Notes under the pieces: generated by a model
Database searches by the model: none
What the model saw: only the letters and a program-made list of their open reading frames with translations
Told to the model about the DNA's origin: nothing
NCBI GenBank assembly: GCA_958510825.1
Contig: OY294044.1
Span: 77,236,895 to 77,300,894 of the forward strand
Length of the DNA: 64,000 nt
Source: Brachypterus glaber
Taxonomy: Eukaryota > Arthropoda > Insecta > Coleoptera > Kateretidae
Reading direction: 5' to 3'
Shown here: piece by piece, positions 53,801-59,614 of the stretch
Layout of the letters: each line of letters opens with the position of its first letter
How positions within the stretch are numbered: position 1 is the stretch's first letter
Made by a program: the position numbers and the translations under genes

Positions 53801-53930
53801 TTTGTAAAATTAGGCTTACCCGACTGGTTAAAATGCAGTTTTGGCAACTCAGGCCCATAAACTGTCTTCTTTTGGGGAACTGTATGTCAGGTGTGTTCTC
53901 CTTTATGTCAAGAAGTTGTGCTTCCCTAGC
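27285..53930 (-). CDS. GPAM: Glycerol-3-phosphate acyltransferase, mitochondrial type (GPAT1/GPAM-like), nine exons
   Basis: Minus-strand exons 53930-53820, 49123-48905, 46768-46422, 45630-45207, 38300-38141, 36648-36464, 34953-34618, 31178-30896 and 27466-27285 join in frame to 748 residues with TAG at 27287-27285. All introns are GT-AG. The enzyme transfers acyl from acyl-CoA to sn-glycerol-3-phosphate, the first step of glycerolipid synthesis, at the mitochondrial outer membrane. Acyltransferase blocks appear in order: LPLHRSHLDY (catalytic HxxxxD), GLGAFFIKRRIDP, IEFFLEGGRTRTGK and LLVPVSVNYERL. The C-terminal half carries GPAT1 landmarks such as STSIMSTNALAFLL and RRDLGFSGDSIDVI. Family length is about 800-830, so some N-terminus may be missing. 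Introns are filled with transposons, one of 6.9 kb holding a satellite array. The insect orthologue is the minotaur-type gene. Confidence 0.93.
27515..28216. mobile_element. TIR element with GCATGCCAAAATTTAA-type ends, copy A
   Basis: GTAACTGGCATGCCAAAATT TAAGAGGTGA at the left is mirrored by TCACCTCTTTAAATTTTGGC ATGCCAGTTACTGATC at the right. Inside are CAAAAATGTGTTAAGCCT and the GTCGCTCTAGCTTAAAGGGTACC block. It sits in the last GPAT intron. Close relatives are at 58195-58906 and, inverted, 28691-29900. Confidence 0.75.
28597..28623. repeat. (AT)n microsatellite
   Basis: About 13 AT units, immediately left of the outer nested element. Confidence 0.85.
28691..29900. mobile_element. Middle TIR element of the nested stack
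   Basis: ACGGTGTTTGCAGTCCTTTG GTACATAA at the left and TTATGTACCAAAAGACAGCA AACACCGT at the right form long imperfect TIRs, continuing with CATCACAAAACATGAAAACC and GGTTTTTCATGTTTTGTGACG. The interior is an inverted relative of copy A, sharing CTTTGAGCTAGAGTGACGAG and TGTTCCCCATTCAATA. It is itself interrupted by the TTAA-flanked element at 28897-29392. Confidence 0.65.
28897..29392. mobile_element. piggyBac-like MITE (TTAA target)
   Basis: Perfect 15 bp TIRs CCTTTACCTGGCACA and TGTGCCAGGTAAAGG lie between TTAA at 28893-28896 and TTAA at 29393-29396. Subterminal palindromes GGGGTTCGTACGAACCCC (near 28941) and GGGGTTCGTACGTACCCC (near 29359) are paired inside. The 496 bp element has no coding capacity. 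TTAA duplication with CC-starting TIRs is the piggyBac pattern; Kolobok is a less likely alternative. Confidence 0.85.
30220..30660. repeat. Tandem repeat of about 185 bp, 2.3 copies
   Basis: Near-identical units carry ATGTCATTTCATAAA, GTCAAAGGCACTTTTTAAAG, TGTATATGACTCGGCAGGTT and GCTTCTAGCACCCAAAGGAA. The high identity suggests recent duplication within the outer element. Confidence 0.8.
30896..31178 (-). CDS. GPAM: GPAT exon 8
   Basis: Begins EESGYLIERSRRIAKQFDSD, includes the conserved helix NFSRGLLMPLIEGYAITAYA and ends GEGSVKYG across the splice (phase 1). The acceptor is TTTTTTAG and the donor GTAAGC. Confidence 0.9.
31671..31809. repeat. Perfect hairpin: 60 bp arms, 19-base loop
   Basis: Arm 31671-31730 (ending ACCAACCTAG) is the exact reverse complement of 31750-31809 (starting CTAGGTTGGT), with spacer 31731-31749. 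Just outside on the left, GATCCATCGTAGGGATAACT AAATTATTAATT also occurs near 2990 inside the foldback at 2703-3594 (with one change). It lies in GPAT intron 7. It is probably a small foldback insertion. Confidence 0.85.
32424..33085. repeat. Tandem array of about 115 bp units with CCCCTCAGGGGGT
   Basis: Five to six diverged units carry ACCAATTTTTACGAAAACTA, CCCCTCAGGGGGTGGATTTA and TTTAGCAACC. The segment CACTGCCCAGTAAAAAAGCT TTCCCAT occurs twice (32427 and 32777), and GGGAAAGCAAT appears near 33278, perhaps marking the borders of a mobile unit. It lies in GPAT intron 7. Confidence 0.7.
33086..34617. other. GPAT intron 7 remainder, no feature recognised
   Basis: AT-rich intron DNA. A short hairpin (GATTGGTGAATTAAGTTCAC CAATC) lies near 33377. 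The plus-strand open frame at 33965-34207 has no recognisable protein features. Confidence 0.4.
34618..34953 (-). CDS. GPAM: GPAT exon 7
   Basis: 112 codons from INIMGPALVRKEKVNNEDRV to DLAIQKDIFIP, phase 0 at both ends. PNVIELSYYSNTLVTHYALE SIIAIAI is the conserved membrane-proximal helix of the GPAT1 C-terminal half. The acceptor is TTTTTCCAG and the donor GTAAGT. Confidence 0.92.
35004..35463. mobile_element. Possible TIR element with CACCATCTAGCG ends
   Basis: GCACCATCTAGCGGTCA near 35007 is mirrored by GCGCTAGATGGTGTTCTTGA near 35450. A small hairpin GATATTGCCC-ATGAGA-GGGCAATATC lies inside at about 35068. The ends are short, so this is tentative. Confidence 0.4.
35506..36087. mobile_element. 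Tc1-like TIR element in GPAT intron 6
   Basis: TACAGTTGCGATCCTAAAAA AGTACTACA at the left is mirrored by GTAGTACTTTTTTTATTCCA ACTGTA at the right, starting and ending with TA. The left flank TTAGTTGTTTAGATGTACAG reappears beyond the right end as TTATTTGTTTAGATGTACAG, an unusually long flanking repeat. There is no transposase. Confidence 0.55.
36464..36648 (-). CDS. GPAM: GPAT exon 6
   Basis: Completes an aspartate codon, then CAQSTSIMSTNALAFLLLNK, DGVSIEELVKAFDDLREELV and RRDLGFSGDSIDVINYA. SIMSTN and DLGFSG are strong GPAT1 landmarks. The acceptor is TATTTTCAG and the donor GTAAGT, phase 0. Confidence 0.93.
36940..37170. mobile_element. 231 bp foldback element
   Basis: GTCAACTAAAGTG ... 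GTGACTTCAGACACTTTTCG AAAAACCTGCTGAACCAAAG is mirrored by CTTTGGTTCAGAAGGTTTTT CGAAAAAGTGTCCAAAGTCAC ... CACCTCAGTTGAC. The loop region holds repeated ACAAGTTGT words in both orientations. Open frames on both strands are a by-product of the symmetry. Confidence 0.75.
37874..38020. mobile_element. Tourist/Harbinger-like MITE, copy 1
   Basis: 147 bp from GGGAACGTTCAAGTATTATG to GCGTTACGTAATACTTGAAC GTTCCC, flanked by TAA on both sides. The inside carries ATTTTGATAATTTTGGACCC and CCATTAACATGGGCGTAACA. Copies with other exact 3 bp flanking repeats are at 49677 and 58001, which fits the PIF/Harbinger pattern. Confidence 0.85.
38141..38300 (-). CDS. GPAM: GPAT exon 5
   Basis: Follows PFSLK directly with ELVKSFDMSGKVPKNGMKKL and ends EHKSLVESISKHVIY plus one base (phase 1). 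This is the less conserved linker after the acyltransferase domain. The acceptor is TGTATTTTTAG and the donor GTAAGT. Confidence 0.85.
38505..39088 (-). mobile_element. 3' part of a LINE relic (minus strand)
   Basis: Reads as the C-terminus of a non-LTR reverse transcriptase, CLLFHFNPLPNQYVNHNQHS RLRENQNLIFPLVKKVFSQK, then GPKLFNILPTEKFKKLQKI and a stop at 38889. A 3' UTR follows, with AATAAACTTG and a (TTA)n tail at 38500-38522. It is cut off at its 5' side by the (TA)n run at 39088. The missing upstream part lies at 44875-45197, beyond the satellite-bearing element. Confidence 0.82.
39088..39137. repeat. (TA)n microsatellite, left side of the satellite-bearing element
   Basis: Twenty-five uninterrupted TA units exactly at the break in the LINE relic. 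A matching run of about 30 units lies at 44814-44873. Confidence 0.9.
39138..44813. mobile_element. 5.7 kb satellite-bearing element inserted in a LINE relic
   Basis: Left end: TATCAATAGGAGGCCCGATA and then TTCGAAGCCCGGG. Right end, reverse strand: CATCAATAGGGAGCCCGAAA and then ATACGAAGCCCAC. These are imperfect inverted termini with repeated GAAGCCC or GAGGCCCG words at both sides. (TA)n runs flank it and the two halves of one LINE lie directly outside. About 82 percent of the length is the 151 bp satellite array. No transposase is visible. The classification is inferred, and the superfamily is unknown. Confidence 0.65.
39566..44233. repeat. Satellite array, 31 monomers of about 151 bp, three-monomer higher-order pattern
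   Basis: The phrase CCGATGGGGTTGAAATTTTA (or GATCGGGTTATAATTTTA) recurs at 39604, 39756, 39907, about 40059, 40206 and so on to 44117. Steps are almost all 147-155 bp, with two short units (138 and 132 bp). Each monomer has GGATGGGGTGCAGG, AAATTTCAGCCCGATCGGAT, AATTTAAAGTACTCGTTTTT and ACCATTCCGCAGAAAA. From about 40937 on, the AAAGGGGGAAGCCACCCTTA variant returns every third monomer. Open frames on both strands here are shadows of the repeat. Confidence 0.93.
44814..44873. repeat. (TA)n microsatellite, right side of the satellite-bearing element
   Basis: About 30 TA units between the element's right end and the 5' part of the LINE relic. Confidence 0.9.
44874..45197 (-). mobile_element. 5' part of the LINE relic (minus strand)
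   Basis: Reads, with one stop and frameshifts, LKLGYYCRSIFKMELSTEYI NSKIRKLIRKFYLLRDIL, LLIIYNSLVESIINYCILAW, then LKIMFYKNRLFSTDTLYSDS NILNIRQIY, where the (TA)n starts. This is reverse transcriptase C-terminal sequence that would continue into CLLFHFN at 39080. It begins about 10 bp inside the donor side of GPAT intron 4. Confidence 0.78.
45207..45630 (-). CDS. GPAM: GPAT exon 4
   Basis: Carries acyltransferase blocks II-IV: GLGAFFIKRRIDPIMGRKDH, HNIEFFLEGGRTRTGKPCMP (arginines and glutamate of the glycerophosphate site) and EDALLVPVSVNYERLVDG, ending RIDFNQPFSLK. The acceptor is TTTATTTTAG and the donor AAA|GTAAGT, phase 0. Confidence 0.95.
45631..46421. other. GPAT intron 3
   Basis: Contains an inverted pair (TTGCTACACTGAAAAA near 45992 and TTTCAGTGTAGCAA near 46050), each with CATGGGC or GCCCATG nearby. 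CCCAGCACAGAC at 46127 resembles the CCC-AGCACA termini. An AT-rich ATATAATAT run lies at 46195-46225. No complete element was defined. Confidence 0.45.
46422..46768 (-). CDS. GPAM: GPAT exon 3
   Basis: Begins DSDKNEDEFYHELVKANEKR AKKLLYDMRS and contains the first membrane-associated helix FTSWVLYKLLPCFL and the catalytic block LPLIFLPLHRSHLDYILISF, ending AAGDNLRIPFFG across the splice (phase 2). The acceptor is ATATTTCAG and the donor GG|GTAAGC. Confidence 0.95.
46824..47752. mobile_element. Giant foldback hAT-type MITE, copy 2
   Basis: 929 bp from TAGGGTGGACCATA to AGATCCACCCTA, in GPAT intron 2. It mirrors about an axis near 47295, where GCTAAATAAGAGC ... GAGCCCTTATTTGGCG recalls the apex of copy 1. 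It shares TTAGGACCC, CGTAAAAAATCGTTAAAAAT and TTTCGGCACGG blocks with copy 1. A clean target duplication was not found. Confidence 0.78.
48320..48630. repeat. Repeat related to 62215-62430
   Basis: Shares the order ATGACGTATCACAAGACC, CCCCCACTGCCCCACTGC, CCAAATTTGAAGTTTATATT, AAAAGTTACGGGGGGTCTAC with ATGATGTATTACACGACCCC, CCCCCATGACCCCCTGCCCA, CCAAATTTGAAGTCGATATC and AAAAGTTAAGAGGGG near 62220-62400. This is a dispersed family of unknown type. Confidence 0.6.
48905..49123 (-). CDS. GPAM: GPAT exon 2 of those found
   Basis: 73 codons, ESLVNKTTDKLALRNILNYQ, GIIQRMFSHLYQVHELKKFD, YPQITDTVLQDDRLKYAIEK, TAVQQFQ. It corresponds to the segment before the acyltransferase domain in GPAT1 (LRNI and the YP-I-VL-SxR-like stretch). 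The acceptor is TTTTTTTTCAG and the donor CAG|GTAATT, phase 0. Confidence 0.92.
49677..49819. mobile_element. Tourist/Harbinger-like MITE, copy 2
   Basis: 143 bp from GGGAACGTTTAAGTATTACG to ACGTAATACTTGAACTTCCC, flanked by TTA on both sides. It is similar to the copies at 37874 and 58001. Confidence 0.85.
50345..51068. mobile_element. 724 bp foldback element
   Basis: CGTAAGTTCCTTTTACTTGT TTTGCTGCTATAGCTTCTTT at the left is mirrored exactly or nearly so at the right, ending GGAACTTACG. The mirror continues through ACATCAAAACATATACAA, AATTTACCGATCAG and CTAGCTATTGTAATTAGGAA to an axis near 50705. A partial direct copy of the left arm (TTATTCGAACGATCTACAAT ATATCAAATAGTATATG) lies just outside, at 50210-50325. 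Confidence 0.8.
51070..52660. other. GPAT intron 1 remainder, no clear feature
   Basis: AT-rich intron DNA with a short (CTGT)n run near 51740. The phrase GTCCGTCCGTCTGTCTGTCT and following ATGAGATATCGACTTTCGG are typical of dispersed insect repeats, but no ends were found. Confidence 0.4.
52680..53620. repeat. GCCGCAGGCG tandem repeat array, site 2
   Basis: Five to six GCCGCAGGC or GGCGCAGGAG units alternate with GTGCCACAGG or GTGCCATAGG units, with the same spacers as at 15375-16130. It ends with the same terminus, GAATTTAAAGGTCTATGGTC then GAACACGCAATA. It lies in GPAT intron 1, about 200 bp from exon 1. Confidence 0.8.
53820..53930 (-). CDS. GPAM: GPAT exon 1 of those found
   Basis: 37 codons, AREAQLLDIKENTPDIQFPK, RRQFMGLSCQNCILTSR. 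KRRxFxGLxCxxC fits the cytosolic N-terminal part of GPAT1. TTTCAG precedes GCTAGG, suggesting an upstream exon. An ATG nine bases upstream (53939-53937) is in frame (MFQAREA), with a TAA shortly before it, so it is an alternative start. Confidence 0.8.
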
Positions 53931-54131
53931 CTGAAACATATTAAAGAATAGTTAATTTTTTTTTTTACTATTTAACTTTAACTAATATTTAAAAGCAATA
54001 TAAGTTATTTACATTGACAATATAAGTAAGTATACCAATAAGTTTTAGTTTAGGTATCCATATAATTTTAACTTTACCTAACAAAACTATAAATGAGGAC
54101 TCTCTGTTATTCAAAAAAAAAATAATAATAA

Positions 54132-54830
54132 TTGCACACTGGCCAAAACAGATTTAAACAAAAATGTAGCGGCGCTGAACTTGATTGCCAATTTAGGGTA
54201 GGATTCCCTAATTTTTCCCTGATTTCCCCGATTAAAATTTATTTTTATAAAAAATGCGGTGCAAGATTAAAGTAAAGTAAAGTTTATTATTCCATTGATC
54301 ACACATGATATAATATAATATAATATGATAAAAAGTATAGAAATATATATACACATAAGTATATGAAAATTATTAAAAAATAACTTAAAGTACTAAGTTT
54401 GCATCTAAGTATTCATTAACAGAATAAAAAGAAAAATGTACCAATAATTTTTTAAACTTGTTTCTAAACTTTTTAAAGTTACATTTTTAAAATTTTGCGG
54501 TAACTTGTTATATAAAACAGATCCTATATAATAGGGGTTACATTTATACAGTGTAAGTCGATATTGGACCCACACCGGCCAAAACAGATTTAAAAAACAA
54601 TTTGTAGTGGCGCTGAACTTGGTTGCCAGTTTAGGGTAGGATTCCCTAATTTTTCCCTGATTTCCCCGATTAAAATTTATATTTATAAAAAATGCGGTGC
54701 AATATTGGACCCACACCTTCCAAAACAGATTTAAAAAAACAATTTTTTAGCGGCGCTGATCTTATTGCCAATTTAGGGTAGGATTCCCTAATTTTTCCCT
54801 GATTTCCCTGATTAAAAGTTAGAGTTTTCC
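54132..54830. repeat. Three direct repeats of about 135 bp, one split by a LINE end
   Basis: GGCCAAAACAGATTTAAACA, GCGGCGCTGAACTTGATTGC, CCAATTTAGGGTAGGATTCC and CTAATTTTTCCCTGATTTCC recur at 54137, 54575 and 54718. Junctions read GCGGTGCAATATTGGACCCA. Between the first and second copies, the LINE 3' end at 54267-54552 has been inserted at this junction sequence. Confidence 0.8.
54267..54552 (-). mobile_element. LINE 3' end, 5'-truncated
   Basis: The minus strand reads YKCNPYYIGSVLYNKLPQNF KNVTLKSLETSLKNYW, the last part of a non-LTR reverse transcriptase, with a frameshift near the end. AATAATAAACTTTACTTTAC follows, with a short CTTTA-repeat tail. The tail type matches the plus-strand fragment at 13253-14535. 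Confidence 0.75.
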
Positions 54831-55249
54831 TTGATTCTGTTACAGATAAAAAAGTTTTTAAAACCAATATGAACAAAAAAGAATCTATTCTCCTATGGTT
54901 AGGGTTGCCAACCGTCCTTTATTTCAGGACAGTCCTTGATTTTCTACGTTGGTCGTTTGTCCTTTATAAAACCCTACAAGTCCGCTAAATGTCCTTTAAA
55001 GATTGATCTAAAAAAATGTGAGACATTTATTACAATAATTTATTTTAGTTCCATATGGACCTAACATAACCTAGTCTAATCAGGACCATGCGCACGTGAA
55101 CTTCCTGATTAAGAAAATTTGAATCAAGGGAAATAAATGTATATGACTGTAATCTTATAATTATATAATATATATTATGTACATCTATTTTTGAATAGTT
55201 TTCTTTCCTACAGATCGGGGAAAACAGGGAAAATTCATACAAATTTTGG

Positions 55250-55880
55250 GCTGCGTCGCTAGAACTTTCTTACATTTTGGTAAAATTGGAATTATAAAAC
55301 TGTTTTAAAATAAAAGTTTGTAAAATAAATTTCCTATGGCACTAGGCTTTCTTACATTTTTTTTGTCTAAGATTGTAGAACTTAAGCGTGAAATTTGTAA
55401 AAACTTTCGCCTGCGGAGCTAGAGGTCTTTTGCATTTTTTGTGAAATTTAGAATAATAAAAATAGACCATCAATTTTGAAAAAATTTTCGCCTGTGGCAC
55501 TGGGCTTTCCTTCGTTTTTTTATCTAAGATTTCAGTTTACGCGTGAAATTCGGAAAAAAATTCGCCTGCGGCGTTGAAGATTTCTTCCTTTTTTTGTTAA
55601 ATTTAGAATAATAAAACTGTATAAAAATGAAAGTTAAAAAAAACTTGCCTGTTGCATAGGGCTTTCTTACGTTTTTCTCTATTTAGGATTGTAGAACTTA
55701 TGCGTGATATTAGAAAAAGTTTCACATGTGGCGCTAAAGTTTCCTGCATTTTTGTAAACTTTAAAAATTAATTAATTTAAATTTAAATGACTAATTTAAA
55801 ATGAAAATAGACAATTAAATTTGTAAAAAATGTCGCCTGCGGTGCTAGGGCTTGCTTACGTTCTTTTATTTAAGATTGTA
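55250..55880. repeat. GCCGCAGGCG tandem repeat array, site 3 (inverse orientation)
   Basis: Units with TTTCGCCTGCGGAGCTAGAG, TTTTCGCCTGTGGCACTGGG, CGCCTGCGGCG and CGCCTGCGGTGCTAGGGC are spaced about 95-105 bp apart, the reverse complement of the arrays at sites 1 and 2. Confidence 0.78.
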
Positions 55881-56525
55881 GAATTTGATAAAAACCCCCC
55901 TTACGAGCAAATCCAGCGCACGGCCCTGACCCTGATACATGTGTCAGAATTTCATTTTCTGAGGGGGTATTTAGTGTATAAAACCTAAAATAAACAGACG
56001 AAAGAAACTGATGTAACATTAATTTAATGAAATATGAATTATTCATATATTTTCATATTCATTTTTTATACAATGAATTTTTGATGCAATTTAAATCAAT
56101 TTAAAGTAGGTATACCTAAATATTTATGAGTTTACATTTATACATTTTTTTGTATTTGCAAAAAATTTTGTAGGTTTTCATTTTTTTTAGAGACCTATGT
56201 CCTTTATTTTATTCGGATTCGGAGTTGGTAATACTACCTATAGTTAAGACAAAGTTTTTTCAAAATGTAAAAAAAATTAAAAAATGTTTTAAGAAGAATA
56301 TAAATTCATAAAAAGATTTTTTTAATACTTTTCTTTTTTGATCCGATTGCCCACCCTTATTTACGTATTTATAAAAAATATAAACCCAGCCGAAAACTTT
56401 AGATATAAAATCTATAAAAAAATAATAAAACGTCGAAAAAAGTAGGGTCACTTCATCTGTACTTGGTCTGTTTTTGCTCTGGTTTTCATTTTTTCCAAGT
56501 CCAAAAACCGAAAACTAACGAAAGA
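55881..56525. other. Intergenic stretch, no feature recognised
   Basis: AT-rich DNA. The minus-strand frame at 56260-56451 is hydrophobic and lysine-rich by composition only. Confidence 0.4.
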
Positions 56526-56533
56526 GAACGAAA

Positions 56534-57096
56534 GGCAGACTAACATCTCTACTCTAAATTTCTCTACTTCATAACATCCCTACTCCATAACATCCCTACT
56601 CCATAACATCCCTACTCCACAACAACTCTACTCCGTAACATCTCTACTCCATAACAACACTACTCCGTAACAACTCTACTCCACACTATATGCACTTTAT
56701 TAGCCACTTAATAATAAATGAGCGGTTCGCAGAACAAAGAACCTTCTTGTAGATTATTTTATTTTTTTCCTAGAAAACGTTCATCTTTAAATTCAAATCT
56801 AGAACAATCACAAATGAATTATTCTAAAAGTCACATGTCCGCGTACTCTTAACATGCACTAATAAGTAAGTAATTAATACACTAAATTCATATTTGACAG
56901 TGATTTAGCATGACAAATATTTTTTTGAGTTAAAACAAGTGGCTTATCGAGTGCATATAGTGCGGAGTAGAGTTGTTACGCAGTAGAGATGTTATGGAGT
57001 AGAGATGTTACGGAGTAGAGTTGTTGTAGAGTAGGGATGTTATGGAGTAGGGATGTTAGGGAGTAGAGAAATTTAGAGTAGAGATGTTAGTCTGCC
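56534..57096. mobile_element. 563 bp hAT-like element with minisatellite TIRs
   Basis: Starts GGCAGACTAACATCTCTACT and ends AGTAGAGATGTTAGTCTGCC. It is flanked by identical 8 bp repeats GAACGAAA (56526-56533 and 57097-57104). Each arm contains about seven direct repeats of a 16 bp unit such as ATAACATCCCTACTCC, in opposite orientation at the two ends. No coding capacity. The exact 8 bp duplication points to hAT-type transposition, or P as an alternative. Confidence 0.88.
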
Positions 57097-57486
57097 GAAC
57101 GAAAGAACAAAGTAAGACTAAGATGAAGTGATCCTAAAAAAAAGGCAATAATTTTTTGCTAACCAAACGCTAAAATTGCATATGGTAAGAAAAATTTAAG
57201 GCCCCCTTCCACCGTGAGCCCTTCTTTTTACGCAAATAGAATAATAATTTTTGAAAATACTACCTATTCCTTTCTAGAAATTTAACTATACACTGTTGGG
57301 TTTTTATGATTTTTTTATTTTTTTTACTATTTTTTTTTGTAAAATGTGTTGATGGATTGGTAGATTTTTCTTCAACTTTACTAAATAAATACTTGTTTTA
57401 GCAAAAAATTGTTTTTTTTTAATTTTTCTTATTTACACTGTTCATGAAATCCCCTGATTTTTCCTTTTTCCTCAATATGTGGGTTA

Positions 57487-57789
57487 CCTGCAAATGCAAT
57501 CATTGTCTAGCAGCCGAAAAAATATAAACTTTGATGGTTAATTTTTATATAAAAGTTTTATAAAATATTATGCTTTTTAAATTATAAGCTGCTTGAAAAC
57601 TCTAAAAAAAATCTGGGGTGGTAATCCAGTTCACCGCCCCAGAATTTTTTACGAATTTTCAAGCAGCTTATAATTTAAAAAGCATAATATTTTATAAAAC
57701 TTTTATATAAAAATTTTCCATCAAAGTTAATATTTTTTGGCGACTCAAAGCCTAGCCTCCTGCTGCTATGCAGTGATTGCTTTTGCAGG
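57487..57789. mobile_element. 303 bp foldback element
   Basis: CCTGCAAATGCAATCATTGT at the left is mirrored by TGCAGTGATTGCTTTTGCAGG at the right. The inner arms TATAAAAGTTTTATAAAATA TTATGCTTTTTAAATTATAA GCTGCTTGAAAA are nearly perfectly inverted, capped by CTGGGGTGGTAATCCAGTTC ACCGCCCCAG. Confidence 0.82.
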
Positions 57790-58000
57790 GAACTAATCCT
57801 AATGAGGCTCATCTTCATATGTTATTTTCATGTACTTATTTTAACCAGGGGGCGCAAAACATTTAAGCGCTGCAAAAAATGTAAACCCAAAACCGAAATA
57901 TATGAGAAAATTTTAATTAAAAGTCTAAAAAATAGTCTGTCTTTCAAAACTGATCAAAATTTTATAAAATCTTATAAAATTTTAAAGGTTTTATAAAATA

Positions 58001-58147
58001 GGGAACGTTCAAGTATTACGTAACGCTCCTATGGGTAGGGGTCATTTTGGAGTGTTACGCCCATGTTAATGGTATAGGAAAATAGCGTTACAGGGAGGGG
58101 GGTCCAAAATGATCAAAATTTGCGTTACGTAATACTTGAACGTTCCC
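58001..58147. mobile_element. Tourist/Harbinger-like MITE, copy 3
   Basis: 147 bp from GGGAACGTTCAAGTATTACG to CGTAATACTTGAACGTTCCC, flanked by ATA on both sides. It is in the opposite internal orientation to copy 1. Confidence 0.87.
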
Positions 58148-58194
58148 ATACTAAAATTACGCTACGGCACATTTATAAAATACCTTCCTTCCTA

Positions 58195-58906
58195 TACAGA
58201 GTGATCAGTACTGCATGCCAAAATTTAAGAGGTGATTTTACATTCAAAAATATGAAAAAAAGTTTCTATAGAGGTTGGTCCGGAAATGAGCCCTAAGGGA
58301 GCTACGGTCCTTCGAAGATGACATATTGAAAGGGGAACAACAAACAGCATCAATAAAATTTTAATGCAGCAGGGTGATTCTTCATTTAAAACTGAGCAAA
58401 AAAGTATTCTTCACCAAAATACCTAAATTTAATATTAAAGGAGTAATAGCCTTTTAAAAAGTAACGGTTTTGGTGGCACAAAATGTTACTTTCTCTTAAT
58501 TGCATTTTTTTTAAATGGTTGCTCCTACAGTGTTACACTATAAGACTTTTTTTATGTATTTTTACTCAAGGAATCCATATTTTGTACAAAAAATACAAAA
58601 AAAAGTACACATAAAAAATTTTGGGGCAAAAATGTGTTAATCCTAATACATTTTTCTGTCTAGGGACGCCTCTGGATAAATTTAAAAAATAAATTAACAA
58701 ACTTATTGCCCTTATTAATACTAGTATACATGCAAAATCTCGTCGCTCTAGCTTAAAGGTTATTAATAAAAAACCTTAATTTTATTACAGTTTTAAAGGG
58801 CCGTAGGGCTCATTTGCGGACCAACCTTTATAGGAACTTTTTTTGATATTTTTGGATGCAGAATCACCTCTTAAATCTTGGCATGCCAGGTATTGATCAC
58901 CGTGTA
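58195..58906. mobile_element. TIR element with GCATGCCAAAATTTAA-type ends, copy B
   Basis: TA, then CAGAGTGATCAGTACTGCAT GCC at the left, mirrored by GGCATGCCAGGTATTGATCA CCGTG and TA at the right. The interior matches copy A at 27515 through ACCAAAATACCTAAATTTAA, TGGTTGCTCCTACAGTGTTA, CAAAAATGTGTTAATCC and GTCGCTCTAGCTTAAAGG. Confidence 0.78.
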
Positions 58907-59614
58907 TGTCAATAATTTTCTAATAATAAATAACAATGCACGATCTTAATTTAAAATTAAACTAGGTATTCTAAATTGACCTATTATTCAACAGTAACAT
59001 AAAAGAAAATAGATTTGAAAGTACTAGTGCGCTAAAATCGCACATCTTAATATACAGGGAATAAAATTAATAAAATGTGTAAATTGTATTTTTTATATGG
59101 ATAGGTCGATTTTGTTGTTTAGTTTTGCATTGGTTGATTTTATTTTTTAGTTTTTTATATTTAATATCCAAAACTTTTTGGTTTTTGTTACCATGCTTAG
59201 ATGGTTACTTGTGTAGTTAAAAAATAATAGAAAATGGCAAAGTTTAGGCAGCTGGGTTTTTGACAAATTTAACAAGTTAGTTTTACCAAGCCAAAAGTAA
59301 ATTTTTTAATAATTTTGGAAAATATTTTATTGACGAAAGGCAAAAGGAAATTGTTTGAATTTGGTTTATGTAATAGTCTAGGACAACCCGAAACATATAC
59401 CAAATAATCAAATATTACGATAAAGGTAAATTTTTGTACCCTAATTTTTTTGATAATATTGTTAGTATTCTTGAATGGGACAAATTTTGTTTCCTTGAAT
59501 GGGACAACTGTTTTATTGCATATTTAATTCCTATTAATCTCTTTTAAATAAGAAATAACTCTTAAAGGACAGAAAGTGTCTAGTGTACTACCCATACAAC
59601 AATTTGGAACCGTT

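Noticed and set aside
53754..53819. Extension of the first GPAT exon past the donor
   Set aside because: CGG|GTAAGC is a good donor, and the reading beyond it does not resemble the family.
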